Below, piece by piece: positions 51,451 through 61,344 of a stretch of DNA of 64,000 bases. The stretch is from Robiginitomaculum sp. Lineage in GTDB: Bacteria > Pseudomonadota > Alphaproteobacteria > Caulobacterales > Maricaulaceae. A model generated the notes under the pieces. The model was not told the DNA's origin. It made no database searches and saw only the letters and a list, made by a program, of their open reading frames with translations. The stretch's first letter is position 1; each line of letters begins with the position of its first letter. The position numbers were made by a program, and so were the translations under genes. The DNA is taken from positions 1-64,000 of the forward strand of contig WFTT01000118.1 of assembly GCA_015485335.1 (NCBI GenBank). The letters are read 5' to 3'.

Positions 51451-54150
51451 ATGGCGGATCTGGGGTTGCTCCCACCCATAGGCCTGAGTTCCAATTTGCT
51501 GATTGATGTTTTTAATGCACGATCGGCACAAACACTTGCGCGTACATTTACGCCTGGACCATTGCCAAATTCCAAGGCGCCCGATACCTCGGTGCCGCCG
51601 CCATGGGATCCAGATGCCAAGCCACCCGGGTTGGAAAAAACACTCAATACAGTGCTGGCCCGCGGGGTCTTTTTTGAAAATAATCTGGGTGCCTTTTCCA
51701 ATTCAGCGGCCCCACCGGATCAGAAAAAACTGTTCGCACTATACAGCGGTATCAACAAGCTGGCGGCTCTGGCGACTGATGCGTCTGACCGGACGACCAG
51801 CGACGCGCGGCGCAGTTTTCTGAATAAAAGCTTTGCCAAGGGGATTACTCAACTGGGCAGTTTTCTGTCGGTTACCAAGTTTGACGAACTGAGCTTTTTG
51901 CAAGGGGAAAAACTGACCAGCGCCCGTTCCACCCTGGCGATTGGGCGTGGCAATAGTGAATTTGTTACCGGCGTAATCCAGGATGGTGCCTTTGATGCGC
52001 CCGTGGCATCCCTGGCGGGCAATGTGCAATTTGATATTACAGCCAAAAAACTGAACGGGAATGTTGTCGTCAATATTGATCTGGCCGGCATGGGTACAAC
52101 GCCGCGCAATCTGGATAATGTGGCCGCTTATATCAATACCAAACTGGCCGCCGCCGGTCTGGTGACCACCGTAAAACGAGTGAAAATCGGCACCCCCGAC
52201 AAAAACGGTATTATTCCGGGAACACAGTTTGGTTTGAAATTTTCCGGGGTCAGTTCCGAACCTTTATCCTTTTCCACACCGACCAGCACGCCGTCGCTTT
52301 ATACGGTGGGTACCAGCGGATTTGGCAAGGATCTGGCGGTTCAATTGATCCGCTATGACACGCAAACCGGGGCTGCCCCCACCGTGGCCTTTTCCAAACG
52401 GCTGGGCACCACCGAGGGGACGCCCAACAAAGCCCTGGCGGTAAAAACCGGGGCCAATGGCGAGGTCTATGTGTTGTCCCAGTCAACGGGGACGACCGGG
52501 GGGCTGACCCCGCGGGGCACACAGGATGTGTTTTTGACCAAATACGATTCAACCGGCAAAGAGATTTTTACCCGCGGGATTGGGGCCGCCGATACGGCTT
52601 CGGGACTGGCACTGGCAGTGGCTGCTGATGGTTCGGTTGTGGTGGCGGGCAAAGTTACCGGTATTTTGGGATCAACCACTAATTTCGGTGGGGCGGATGC
52701 CTTTGTCACCAAGTTTGATGCCACGGGCCGCGAAGTATTTGTAAAGCGCTTTGGCGGCGCCGGTACGGATGATGTACGCAGCATCGCACTGGGTGCCAAT
52801 GGGAATATATATCTTGCCGGACGGACCAGCTCCCCGCTGAGTGGTACTCAGGGCGGCGGTGATGACGGCTATGTACGGGCCCTGTCATCAACTGGCGCCA
52901 CGCTTTATACACGACAGTTTGGCGGTGCTGGCAATGAAACCGCCAATGCCATTACGGTGGATGCCAATGGTGACCTGTTGGTTGCCAGTGTGGAAAGCGG
53001 TGTTGGTAAATTACGTAAATACAGCGCCCTGGATGGGGTTTCAGCGGCGCTCTATACCCATGATCTGGGAACACTGGACGGGGGCACAATCAATTCGATC
53101 ACACTAGATGGTACAGGCATTATTGTGGCCGGCAGTGCCGGTGCCGCCAATGCCCTGGGCACTGCGGTTACTGCTCATGCCGGTGGACGCGACGGCTTTG
53201 TCGCACGGATTGACGAAAATGGCCTGGGACAGCCGGTACGCACCTATACCACGTTCCTGGGTACTAATACTGATGACCGGATAAATGATGTTGTGGCCTA
53301 TGGCGGCAATCTGTATCTGGCAGGCAGCACCACCGGCTCTCTGCCGGGCGGTGGCGTTCTGGCTGGCACTGAAAACGCATATTCTGCTGTGCTAAACGCG
53401 GCCAATGGTACCCAAACCGGCAGCGTACAGGTCTCTGGCCGGGCTGGGTTTTCTTCGGCAGCAGCCATTGCGGTTGATCCACAAGGGGTCTCCATACTCG
53501 ATGCCCTTGGCTTGCCCAGAGGCGATGTACTTTATGCAGACAGCCGTCTGTTGACCGACCGTTCGCTGGCCCGTTCCGGCGACAGTTTCCTGATCAGTGT
53601 TGATGGTGGCGCAAAGCGCAAAGTGCGTATCAGTGCCACTGATAATTACCGCACGCTGTCACAAAAAATAAACGCGATCACCCTGCTCGATGGCAAGGCC
53701 AGTGTGGTTCGTGGCACCGATGGGGATACCTTGAAAATTACGGCCAGCAAGAGACATTCTATCGAACTGTTTGCCGGCCCAAAGGGGCGGGATTTGCTGA
53801 AAGCCCTTGGGCTGCCCGAAGGGGTAATTCAGCCTTCAAAGGCTGTAAACACCAAAAACACGACACCTGCCGAGCCACCAACCTATGGTTTGGGGTTGGG
53901 CAGTGATCTGAACCTGAGCACGTTGACCGGCGCCAAGGCGGCTTCGGACATATTGCAACAGGCGCTGACTACGATCCGCTCGGCCTATCGTACCCTGACG
54001 CTGGATCCGGCCTTGAAAGACCTGCTCAATGGCAAGGGCAAAGGCAGCGGCGGTCCGGTGCCGGCTTATTTGTCCAAACAGATCGCCAATTATTCTGCGG
54101 GGCTGAGCCGTTTGCAATCTGGCGGTGGCGGTGGCGGCTTTGTCGCTTGA
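51451..54150 (+). CDS. SBBP-repeat beta-propeller protein, FlaEY-like
   Basis: An 899-residue protein without an obvious signal peptide. The middle (about 285-690) has repeated units of beta-propeller character such as FGGAGTDDVRSIALGANGNI followed by YLAGRTS, FGGAGNETANAITVDANGDL and LGTNTDDRINDVVAYGGNLY, which fit SBBP repeats. The outer parts (residues 1-280 and 700-899) are different; segments like LKNGFSLSV-type flagellar export signals are not identifiable, but SIELFAGPKGRDLLKALGLP resembles text found in flagellin-like or FlaEY proteins. Proteins of this plan called FlaEY are encoded at Caulobacter flagellar loci. AAGGAG 8 nt upstream sets the start. The tail ends in six Gly then FVA. 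Confidence 0.6.
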   Translation: MADLGLLPPIGLSSNLLIDVFNARSAQTLARTFTPGPLPNSKAPDTSVPPPWDPDAKPPGLEKTLNTVLARGVFFENNLGAFSNSAAPPDQKKLFALYSGINKLAALATDASDRTTSDARRSFLNKSFAKGITQLGSFLSVTKFDELSFLQGEKLTSARSTLAIGRGNSEFVTGVIQDGAFDAPVASLAGNVQFDITAKKLNGNVVVNIDLAGMGTTPRNLDNVAAYINTKLAAAGLVTTVKRVKIGTPDKNGIIPGTQFGLKFSGVSSEPLSFSTPTSTPSLYTVGTSGFGKDLAVQLIRYDTQTGAAPTVAFSKRLGTTEGTPNKALAVKTGANGEVYVLSQSTGTTGGLTPRGTQDVFLTKYDSTGKEIFTRGIGAADTASGLALAVAADGSVVVAGKVTGILGSTTNFGGADAFVTKFDATGREVFVKRFGGAGTDDVRSIALGANGNIYLAGRTSSPLSGTQGGGDDGYVRALSSTGATLYTRQFGGAGNETANAITVDANGDLLVASVESGVGKLRKYSALDGVSAALYTHDLGTLDGGTINSITLDGTGIIVAGSAGAANALGTAVTAHAGGRDGFVARIDENGLGQPVRTYTTFLGTNTDDRINDVVAYGGNLYLAGSTTGSLPGGGVLAGTENAYSAVLNAANGTQTGSVQVSGRAGFSSAAAIAVDPQGVSILDALGLPRGDVLYADSRLLTDRSLARSGDSFLISVDGGAKRKVRISATDNYRTLSQKINAITLLDGKASVVRGTDGDTLKITASKRHSIELFAGPKGRDLLKALGLPEGVIQPSKAVNTKNTTPAEPPTYGLGLGSDLNLSTLTGAKAASDILQQALTTIRSAYRTLTLDPALKDLLNGKGKGSGGPVPAYLSKQIANYSAGLSRLQSGGGGGGFVA

Positions 54151-54189
54151 TCCACTCATTGTTCTGATAATGCAAATGGCGTTCTGCCC

Positions 54190-57100
54190 CTAAAGGGATC
54201 CAGAGGCCGCCGAAGAGCCGTCAGAGGATTCAAAGCGTTGTTGATAACGCTTCAGTACCGCTTTTAATTCGTCAGTTTTCGCCAGGGTGGGGGCCAGATC
54301 CTTGACCGGCACATTGCCCAGATATTTTTCCCGGCTTACCAGATCAAAGGTTTCGCTCTCTTTGGTTTGCGCCATGGCGGCAGAAAATTCATCGTGCAGA
54401 GCCTTTAACCCGGCCCGGTTGCGGCTCAGGGAAAGGGCAATGGCAGTGCGCAAGATCAGGTTTGCATCCTCGTCCTTAAGGCTATCAAGGCGGGTAATAT
54501 ACTGATTGACCACGCCCAGCATTAAGGGGCCGGCCATATTCCAGTCTTTGGATTGCCAGGCGATATTGGCGCGCAAAATGGCTGCTTCGCGGGTGCGGTC
54601 GGTTTCTATGAGTTCCAGCGCATGGTCAGACTTGCCAAGGGCAACCAGCGCGCGGGCCTCGATCAGGCGGCGTTGTTGATTAAGGGCTTTGGGCAGGCGT
54701 GCCTGGCGGGTGCCGCGAATGGCATCTAGCGCTTTTTCCGGCTTGCGATCCATCAGGTATATCAAGGCTAATTTGGCCGCAACCTGGGCCCGGGCTTGAC
54801 CAGAGCGAATACGGTTGTCCACCTGGTGCTGCAATAATTCTGTGGCCTGAGGCAAAAGGTCAAAATCCACCAGCCGGTCTGCCAACAGGCGCAACATGCG
54901 GTCGCCGTCGGCTCCAATGGGGACCATATCAATGAACTGATAGAACAGGGCCAGGGCCTGCACCGGATCCATGTCATCGGCCCCACCGTGCAAAAACAGG
55001 TCATTAAAAATGGTGTGCATGTCTTTGGAGATACGTCGGGTTACCGGGCTGTCCGGAAAGCGCTTAACGGCGGTGTTCATGGCTTTTAACGCACGATTAT
55101 AATCGCCGATTTCTCCGTAAATTTTACCCAGTGCCAGCACTTCTTCCAGTTCCGTACTGTCGCCACGCCAGCGATAGCGCAGATTTTCCAGTATGTTGGC
55201 CGCCTCTTCGGGTTTCAGCTCGCCGGCCTGTGTACGCAGGCGCGTAATCTGGAACAGGGCCTGTGTTTCCAATGGCTCATAGCCTGCCTCGGCAACTTTT
55301 TCATAATGGCGAATGGCCTCCTTGATGTTGCCGCTGGCCTCGGCAAAGGCGGCCCGGACCAGGCGTGTACGCAGGCGTGTGTCCAGTTCGGCGTCAATGG
55401 CCAGTGCTTCGTCAATTTGTCTTTTGGTGGCCCCCAGATCGTTCAGTTCCAGCGCAGAGCGCGCATAGGCATTACGAAAGCGGGCCTGCCATTCGGGTAC
55501 AAACAGGTAAAACGCCTCGCGCCCGGAATCAAACTCCCGCCGGGCCGTGCCCCAGTCTTCCATCTGAGCCGCCAGATAGCCGCGCCACAATGCCGCCGAT
55601 GGATCCCGGTTAAGGGTCTGGGCCGCAAAGTCGGCCCGGGCATCCTTGATCCGGTGTATCAATACATTGGCCGTACCGCGCAGCGCCCTGAACTGTGCAT
55701 CCTGTACCAGCATCGGGTCCAGCCGTTGTGCCAGTTCCAGCATGCCAAGGGCTTCGGGGGCCAAATGATTGGCCACCAGAAAACGTGCCATGGCGATGCG
55801 TGCCTGGGGATCCGTCTGTTCAGCCGCTACATGGCGCAACAGGGCGTCGTAATTTTCATTAAAGCTCAGGTCCGGATCGGGCTGGGACCAACCGTCAAAA
55901 TCAATAAATCCCGGGGTGGCATTGCGGGCCGGCAGGGCCACACTGGAATGGGCGCGATTATTGGCCGCTATATGCGTTGGTCGGGCTGTTGGGGTCAAAG
56001 AAAGACCTTCTTTGGTGCGGACAATCACCTGGTCTTTATGTTGTTCAAACATGACGCCGTCGGCATTGATTTCAAACGCCAGGCCATGGGCCGACGACAG
56101 GGCGGTCACATCAACAAACTGGCGTTGTGATTGTACCCCGGTGATCGGGCCAAGGGCTGTGGCCACGCTGATCTGGTCGCCAATAATGGGATCGTCCAGC
56201 GTGTGTATTTTTGTGACATTGGGCAGATCCGCAATCAATATGCCTGGGCCGGAGCCATCAGCCTCGCGGTACAGGTTCAACTTTCTGGGCGTATTGTTCA
56301 GTTTTTCACCAAACGAAAATACCCAATGAGCACCTCCTTCGCTGACCTGTACTTCGATCTGGGTAGAGGGCGGCACCTGAAAGCGGGCACCACTGGTCGT
56401 GGCGGTCTGAAAGGTTTCAAAGCCGCGAATATGCTGGCTGGCACCGCGCTGTAATTCTGTCAGATCCAAAGAGGCATTGTCGTCAAACATTACCCAGATG
56501 TTTTCTGCGCGGCGAAAGGCGGCGCTGCCGACCGGGGCGGCAAAGGTGAAGGCCAGTTGCAAATCGGTGCCAATGCGTGAAACCTTGGCGCGAATGATCC
56601 CGTTGCCCGGGCTGGGATCCTGATAAACCTTCGGGGCGGGGGTAGGGGCTTTCTCGCTTTTGGCATGAACCTCGACTTTTGGTTTGGGATTGTTTTTTGG
56701 TAATGGTTGGCTGTCATGTCTGGGTTCAAAAAGATCGACCAGCACTTTGGGACCATCCACCCACATACGGGCCTGAAAACCCGGGGCAAGGCCAAATTTT
56801 ACATAGGTTTTACCCTTGCGGACTTCGCTGGTGGCGTTAATTAGCCCACGCGGTGCATGGACATTAAGGACCGCCAGGTCAGGAACCGCAGGGCGATCAA
56901 ATACCAGCTCGGCCATATTGCCCGATTTGTTCAGCTTATGGCCAACCGGCTTGGTCCAATCGAAGGCGATACGTGTGTATTCGCTGGTTTCGGCTGCCCG
57001 TACCCTCAGGGGAATGGCGGGGCGCGGCCGACGGGGCATGGATTTGGTTTTTTCCGCCCTTAAGGCCGCCCGCTTTTGCGCTTCGGACATTTGGCGTAAT

Positions 57101-57540
57101 TCGACCTCGCGCCGGGAAATCAGGTCCGGCAATTTTACCGTGCGGTTTGGGGCAACCAGATCAATGGCAAAAAGATTATAAGAACGTCTGGTGCTGACTT
57201 CGCTTTTCTGGCGCAGCGCAATCCGCATGGTGTGCCCGTCCGGGTCAACGCGGATCAGTGCGATAACATCTTTCAGATCGCTAAGCAGGGGGGCGGTATT
57301 CACGCTATAGGCTTGGGAGAAGCGGGCGATCAAAACCCCGTTTTTGATTTCTGCTTTCAGGGATAAATCCTTGTCAGCCTCGTTTTCGGGCCAGGCGGCG
57401 ATAATACGGGCATAGCCATCGCCTTTTTCGCCTTTTAGCGTAATGGGGGTGGCAGCCTGGGCAATGCCGGAAAAGGCAAGGCATATCCACGTCATGCAGA
57501 CCATGATCAGTGCAGATTTTATGTGACGTAACCGCGTCAT
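54190..57540 (-). CDS. Very large periplasmic TPR protein
   Basis: A 1,116-residue exported protein (signal peptide SALIMVCMTWICLAFSGIAQ, then AATP). The first half (about 30-530) is beta-rich and may hold AMIN-like domains: repeated patterns YTRIAFDWTKPVGHKLNK and LQLAFTFAAPVGSAAF, interrupted by a Pro/Lys linker (LPKNNPKPKVEVHAKSEKAP). The second half (about 560-1,090) is a TPR array (RIAMARFLVANHLAPEALGM, LALGKIYGEIGDYNRALKAM). Proteins of this plan occur near flagellar or polar genes in Alphaproteobacteria, but I know no proven function. It converges on the FlaEY-like gene with 39 bp between stops. Confidence 0.75.
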   Translation of the reverse strand: MTRLRHIKSALIMVCMTWICLAFSGIAQAATPITLKGEKGDGYARIIAAWPENEADKDLSLKAEIKNGVLIARFSQAYSVNTAPLLSDLKDVIALIRVDPDGHTMRIALRQKSEVSTRRSYNLFAIDLVAPNRTVKLPDLISRREVELRQMSEAQKRAALRAEKTKSMPRRPRPAIPLRVRAAETSEYTRIAFDWTKPVGHKLNKSGNMAELVFDRPAVPDLAVLNVHAPRGLINATSEVRKGKTYVKFGLAPGFQARMWVDGPKVLVDLFEPRHDSQPLPKNNPKPKVEVHAKSEKAPTPAPKVYQDPSPGNGIIRAKVSRIGTDLQLAFTFAAPVGSAAFRRAENIWVMFDDNASLDLTELQRGASQHIRGFETFQTATTSGARFQVPPSTQIEVQVSEGGAHWVFSFGEKLNNTPRKLNLYREADGSGPGILIADLPNVTKIHTLDDPIIGDQISVATALGPITGVQSQRQFVDVTALSSAHGLAFEINADGVMFEQHKDQVIVRTKEGLSLTPTARPTHIAANNRAHSSVALPARNATPGFIDFDGWSQPDPDLSFNENYDALLRHVAAEQTDPQARIAMARFLVANHLAPEALGMLELAQRLDPMLVQDAQFRALRGTANVLIHRIKDARADFAAQTLNRDPSAALWRGYLAAQMEDWGTARREFDSGREAFYLFVPEWQARFRNAYARSALELNDLGATKRQIDEALAIDAELDTRLRTRLVRAAFAEASGNIKEAIRHYEKVAEAGYEPLETQALFQITRLRTQAGELKPEEAANILENLRYRWRGDSTELEEVLALGKIYGEIGDYNRALKAMNTAVKRFPDSPVTRRISKDMHTIFNDLFLHGGADDMDPVQALALFYQFIDMVPIGADGDRMLRLLADRLVDFDLLPQATELLQHQVDNRIRSGQARAQVAAKLALIYLMDRKPEKALDAIRGTRQARLPKALNQQRRLIEARALVALGKSDHALELIETDRTREAAILRANIAWQSKDWNMAGPLMLGVVNQYITRLDSLKDEDANLILRTAIALSLSRNRAGLKALHDEFSAAMAQTKESETFDLVSREKYLGNVPVKDLAPTLAKTDELKAVLKRYQQRFESSDGSSAASGSL

Positions 57541-57635
57541 TTTTTATCACACATGCCAAACCCGGCCGAAACAGGCCGTATCTGTTACGAATCATAAGTC
57601 CTGAGTGTTAAGCGCATGTTAGAATTTTGTGGCGT

Positions 57636-58418
57636 TTACGCAGTAAATTGTTCGATCAGAATGCGTTCTTCCAATGCCTTGCCTTCATCAAACAGCATGG
57701 ACAGGGCAATGGTCCGGCTTTCGCGGACATTGACCACGGCCACATGGCGTACTTCACGATTGTCGGCTACGGCACTGACGGGGCGTTTTTCCGCCTCGCG
57801 AATTTCAAATGTAACCTCGGCAGAGCGCGGTAATAAGGCCCCCCGCCACCGGCGCGGGCGAAAGGCGCTTATGGGGGTCAGAGCCAAAACCGCGGCGTTA
57901 AGGGGAATAACCGGGCCATGGGCCGATAGATTATAGGCGGTGCTGCCCGCCGGGGTGGACACCAGAATACCATCGGCGATCAATTCTTTCAGGCGTTCCT
58001 TGCCGTCAATAATGACCCTGATTTTGGCGCTTTGGTGAATTTGCCGCAGCAGTGATACTTCGTTGATTGCCAGGGCATTAAACGTACCGCCATCCACCGT
58101 GGTGCCGGTCATCCGCAAGGGACGAATTTGGGTGCGCTCCGCCTTAGCCAGTCTTGCATATAGGTCTTCCTTATTGGGTTCATTCATCAAAAAACCGACC
58201 GAGCCGCAATTGATACCAAAAACCGGTATTTGCCGACCTATATTTTTATGCAGGGTTTCCAGCATGAAACCATCGCCGCCAATGGCAATGATAACATCGG
58301 CTTCATCGATGGGGGTTTGGCCATAGGTTTCAACAAATGCGGCCATGGCCTTGCGCGCTTCGGCGCGCGCGCCGGCAACAAAAGACAGTTTATGATATGA
58401 CTTTGGTATTGTGCTCAT
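57636..58418 (-). CDS. nadK: NAD kinase
   Basis: Phosphorylates NAD+ to NADP+ in the cytosol. A 260-residue protein with the family's GGDG (47-50, D49 catalytic) in [15 protein letters not shown], the NE motif (N119-E120 in [12 protein letters not shown]) and [25 protein letters not shown] lies before the ATG at 58418. It follows the second DUF2336 gene by 30 nt on the same strand and may be cotranscribed with it. Confidence 0.96.
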   Translation of the reverse strand: MSTIPKSYHKLSFVAGARAEARKAMAAFVETYGQTPIDEADVIIAIGGDGFMLETLHKNIGRQIPVFGINCGSVGFLMNEPNKEDLYARLAKAERTQIRPLRMTGTTVDGGTFNALAINEVSLLRQIHQSAKIRVIIDGKERLKELIADGILVSTPAGSTAYNLSAHGPVIPLNAAVLALTPISAFRPRRWRGALLPRSAEVTFEIREAEKRPVSAVADNREVRHVAVVNVRESRTIALSMLFDEGKALEERILIEQFTA

Positions 58419-58448
58419 AAGCTCCCGTCTCCGAAAGCCGGCCATAAG

Positions 58449-59540
58449 TCAAGCTTCGCGGCTTAACAATCTCAGGGCCACGGCGGCAGCGGCGGGCGAA
58501 TGACTACCAAAGGCATCGGCCGCTTTATTGCCTTCTTTGCCACGAAGCGGGGGAACTTCCATGCCGGCGCTGACCATGGCACTGTGGATCATGGGAAAGG
58601 CGCCGCGGTCAATTCTGGCAGCACGGCAAGACAGCGCAACCGCATAGAGTGCGTCACGTTCCAGCGCAGAACGAAATTGATCCAGCCCAACCCCCGCCAT
58701 ACGGGCCAGGGCATGTTCGAACATGATAAACTTTTTATCATTCAGGCACTTGATGATGAAAGACCCACTAAGACGTTCGGCTTTGGCAAGCTTGTCCACC
58801 AGGGTTTTGGCGGCATCTTCCAGTTTCTGATCCGGATCTGGCGGTGGGCGCTGTCCCTTGTTCATAATGGCTTCTTTGACCACTGCCGAAAGGTGATTGC
58901 CATCAATGCCAAAACGCGCAGCAATCATTTTGCGCATGGGTTCGTCCGAATATGCAAACAAAGAGGGGATCAGACTGCGCGGCATGTCCTTGCGTAATGT
59001 CAGTTTGGCGCGCAAGGGCTCGATCCGGCGTGAAACCCGAACACAGGTTGCAAAGGATTCCATGCTGAGTTTGGCACTGGCATTTTCCACCAAGGCGGTC
59101 ATCACGCTGGGCTCGTCATGGCGGATCAGTGCCTCGGTAACCGTGGTGCCGATATTGGGACGGTGTGCAATCAGCGCCCGATGTTCAATGCCCATAACCT
59201 TGGAAAGTTCGACCAGGTCTTTTTCCCGCAAAACCGGGCTGGAGGTAATGACAGGTTCGGCGACTTTGGGTGGGCCTTTGGCAATGGTCATGATCAATGG
59301 ATGCGAGGCCCATGCCGCCTTGCACAACTTGCCCGAAAGGGTCAATTGTGCGGTCTGGTGAACGCGCGGAAACAGGATCATCATGATCTGCCCGACGGCC
59401 TCTTCTGTGACCTTGTCCTCTAGTGGCCCCAGCGCGCACAGGGAACCAAGGGCCAGCAATAATTGGTCACGATGAGCCGGGTCATTTGATTGCGCAAGGC
59501 GCGCCAGATCAGACATTTTGAACTGGGAGGTCAACCCCAT
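58449..59540 (-). CDS. DUF2336 protein (second of two)
   Basis: A 363-residue helical protein of the DUF2336 family, distant from the copy at 29,879. Family-like parts: VLREKDLVELSKVMGIEHRA, LIRHDEPSVMTALVENASAK, MRKMIAARFGIDGNHLSAVV. Function unknown. ATG 59540 has AGGGTG 6 nt upstream; the ATG at 59516 (MSDLARLAQ) matches the family's opening too, so the start is uncertain by 8 codons. Upstream of nadK in a probable two-gene transcript. Confidence 0.82.
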   Translation of the reverse strand: MGLTSQFKMSDLARLAQSNDPAHRDQLLLALGSLCALGPLEDKVTEEAVGQIMMILFPRVHQTAQLTLSGKLCKAAWASHPLIMTIAKGPPKVAEPVITSSPVLREKDLVELSKVMGIEHRALIAHRPNIGTTVTEALIRHDEPSVMTALVENASAKLSMESFATCVRVSRRIEPLRAKLTLRKDMPRSLIPSLFAYSDEPMRKMIAARFGIDGNHLSAVVKEAIMNKGQRPPPDPDQKLEDAAKTLVDKLAKAERLSGSFIIKCLNDKKFIMFEHALARMAGVGLDQFRSALERDALYAVALSCRAARIDRGAFPMIHSAMVSAGMEVPPLRGKEGNKAADAFGSHSPAAAAVALRLLSREA

Positions 59541-59735
59541 GGTAAGCACCCTACATTCCCATTTAAAGAGGTATTCTTAAGCCAAGCCATTGATGCCACG
59601 TTAATATTTTGCATCGGTACTGCAATTTTCTAAACATGGTTACAAAACCCTGTATATCCGGATTTTCAGAATTTCCTTTGACCATTCCTGTTTATTTTCG
59701 CAAAGTATAAATAAGAGGGTAGGGGAAGAATAATA

Positions 59736-60566
59736 ATGTGCAGATTACGTTTAGTACGCATAATCGTTTTGTTTATACGAGCATATATGCTTGCAATAAT
59801 TCTTGGCATTGCTTGGTGTGGCGGTTCCTATGCAGGGGCATGGCCGATGGAAAAGGGAAAAGGGCAGAGTATAACAACATTTACATGGCAAGGTGGTGCA
59901 AAAGGGTTTGATCGGCACGGTAAAGCCCGCGTGGATTTAAGTTTTCAAAAATATGAAAATGCAGTTTTTGTAGAATATGGCGTTACAGAAAAGTGGACTG
60001 TGGTTGCGCGCCCGGCGGTGCAAAATGTGCGGTTGCGTTTTGATGAGGTTGTGGACCAGGCCAAGGGGCTTGGGGCCACCGAATTGTCGATGCGACGGGC
60101 CCTTCCCGGGTGGAGGCAATGGGTGATTTCGGCACAGGCCGGTGCATTTATTCCCGGCAGTGTGGAAAACGGTTTTGATAAGCCCCTTGGTCAAAGTGGT
60201 CTGGATTGGGAGGTCAGAGCGCTGGCCGGTCGGCCGCTAAAGCTGGCGGATCGCCCTGGTTTTCTTGATCTGCAATTGGCGTTTCGTGAACGCTCTCGGG
60301 GATCCGGTAATGAGGTTCGGCTGGATACCACGCTGGGCAGTCAGTTAAGCCGACGTCTGCAGGTGCATGTACAGTCCAATATTGTGGTGGGGATGCCATC
60401 GTCCAGACCCGATATTCGCACGGTGGACAGCCTGAAAGCCCAAGCCAGTGCAGTCTGGTTTTTCAAACGAAAAACAGGGCTGCAGCTTTCTTTGTCCCGC
60501 ACGCTGTTGGGGCGCAATGTGGTCCGTGATTCTGGCCTTACCCTGGGGTTCTGGCAAAGGTTTTAA
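59736..60566 (+). CDS. Probable outer-membrane beta-barrel protein
   Basis: A 276-residue exported protein of unknown function. After a hydrophobic N-terminus (AYMLAIILGIAWCGGSYAGA) the sequence alternates in short amphipathic strands (VFVEYGVTEKWTVVARPAVQ, QLAFRERSRGSGNEVRLDTT, SAVWFFKRKTGLQLSLSR) and ends in Phe (LTLGFWQRF), the usual end for barrel insertion. AGGGGAAG lies before the ATG. The stop overlaps the convergent cytochrome gene by 4 bp. Confidence 0.7.
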   Translation: MCRLRLVRIIVLFIRAYMLAIILGIAWCGGSYAGAWPMEKGKGQSITTFTWQGGAKGFDRHGKARVDLSFQKYENAVFVEYGVTEKWTVVARPAVQNVRLRFDEVVDQAKGLGATELSMRRALPGWRQWVISAQAGAFIPGSVENGFDKPLGQSGLDWEVRALAGRPLKLADRPGFLDLQLAFRERSRGSGNEVRLDTTLGSQLSRRLQVHVQSNIVVGMPSSRPDIRTVDSLKAQASAVWFFKRKTGLQLSLSRTLLGRNVVRDSGLTLGFWQRF

Positions 60567-61060
60567 TCGGTGGCTGCGCTTTCTTTCAATACATAGGCCA
60601 ACAGATCGCGCCGGGATTTCTCATCGCGGATGCCAATAAAGGACATGCTGGTGCCTGGCACCGTGTTGCGTGGGCTTTGGATCCATTGGTCCAATGTGGC
60701 CTTGTCCCAGATAATGCCAGCCTTTTTCAGGGCGCTGGAATACCGGAATCCTTCACTGGTGGCGGCGGGCTTTCCCAAAATGCCATAGAGGTTGGGGCCA
60801 ACCTTGTGACGTCCCCCTTTGATAATCGTATGGCACACCTTGCATTTTGAAAACTGTCGTTGCCCATTGACCAGGTCGGGGGTGGGGGCTTCTGCAGAGT
60901 GCTCTCGGGCCTCTTCGATCTCTTCTCTATGCTCTATATCCGCACGAACCAGAGTATTTTCGTGCGTCTCTTCGGCTTTTTCAACAGTGGAGTTTTCCCC
61001 ACAGGCAGCAATGCCGGCGTACATCAGCAGGTTGATCAAGATTAGTGTGGGCTTGTTCAT
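60563..61060 (-). CDS. Class I c-type cytochrome, lipoprotein
   Basis: A 165-residue cytochrome c. The lipobox GIAAC (C20) suggests a lipid anchor. A charged Glu/His-rich linker (residues 27-58, EKAEETHENTLVRADIEHRE) precedes a compact haem domain with C73-x2-C76-H77 (KCKVCHT) and the axial Met M139 in VPGTSMSFIG. GGRHKVGPNLYGILGKPAAT matches cytochrome c550/c2-type proteins. Likely an electron carrier held at the periplasmic face of a membrane; the partner is not in the window. Confidence 0.93.
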   Translation of the reverse strand: MNKPTLILINLLMYAGIAACGENSTVEKAEETHENTLVRADIEHREEIEEAREHSAEAPTPDLVNGQRQFSKCKVCHTIIKGGRHKVGPNLYGILGKPAATSEGFRYSSALKKAGIIWDKATLDQWIQSPRNTVPGTSMSFIGIRDEKSRRDLLAYVLKESAATD

Positions 61061-61344
61061 TGATTATCTCATTTTCTGGGCATAATCCCGACGGGCATTG
61101 GGGCACCAGGCCGGGGTATTCATCAGTATTCAGTATCCTGTTTGTCGGAGCAGAATTTAATAGTATGCAGGTGGTTTTCAAAAGACTGTAGCATAATACC
61201 TGCAATGGAAAAGGGCTGTTTAGGTGCAGGCAACAAATATCAAATTTGTTGCGCAAGTCACTAAAAAAATAGTGTTTTTCCTACTTTGAAAGCCGGGAAA
61301 ATTCAGTATCAATAGTCTCTCACCAGAGCCTTTGCGGGGCACCC

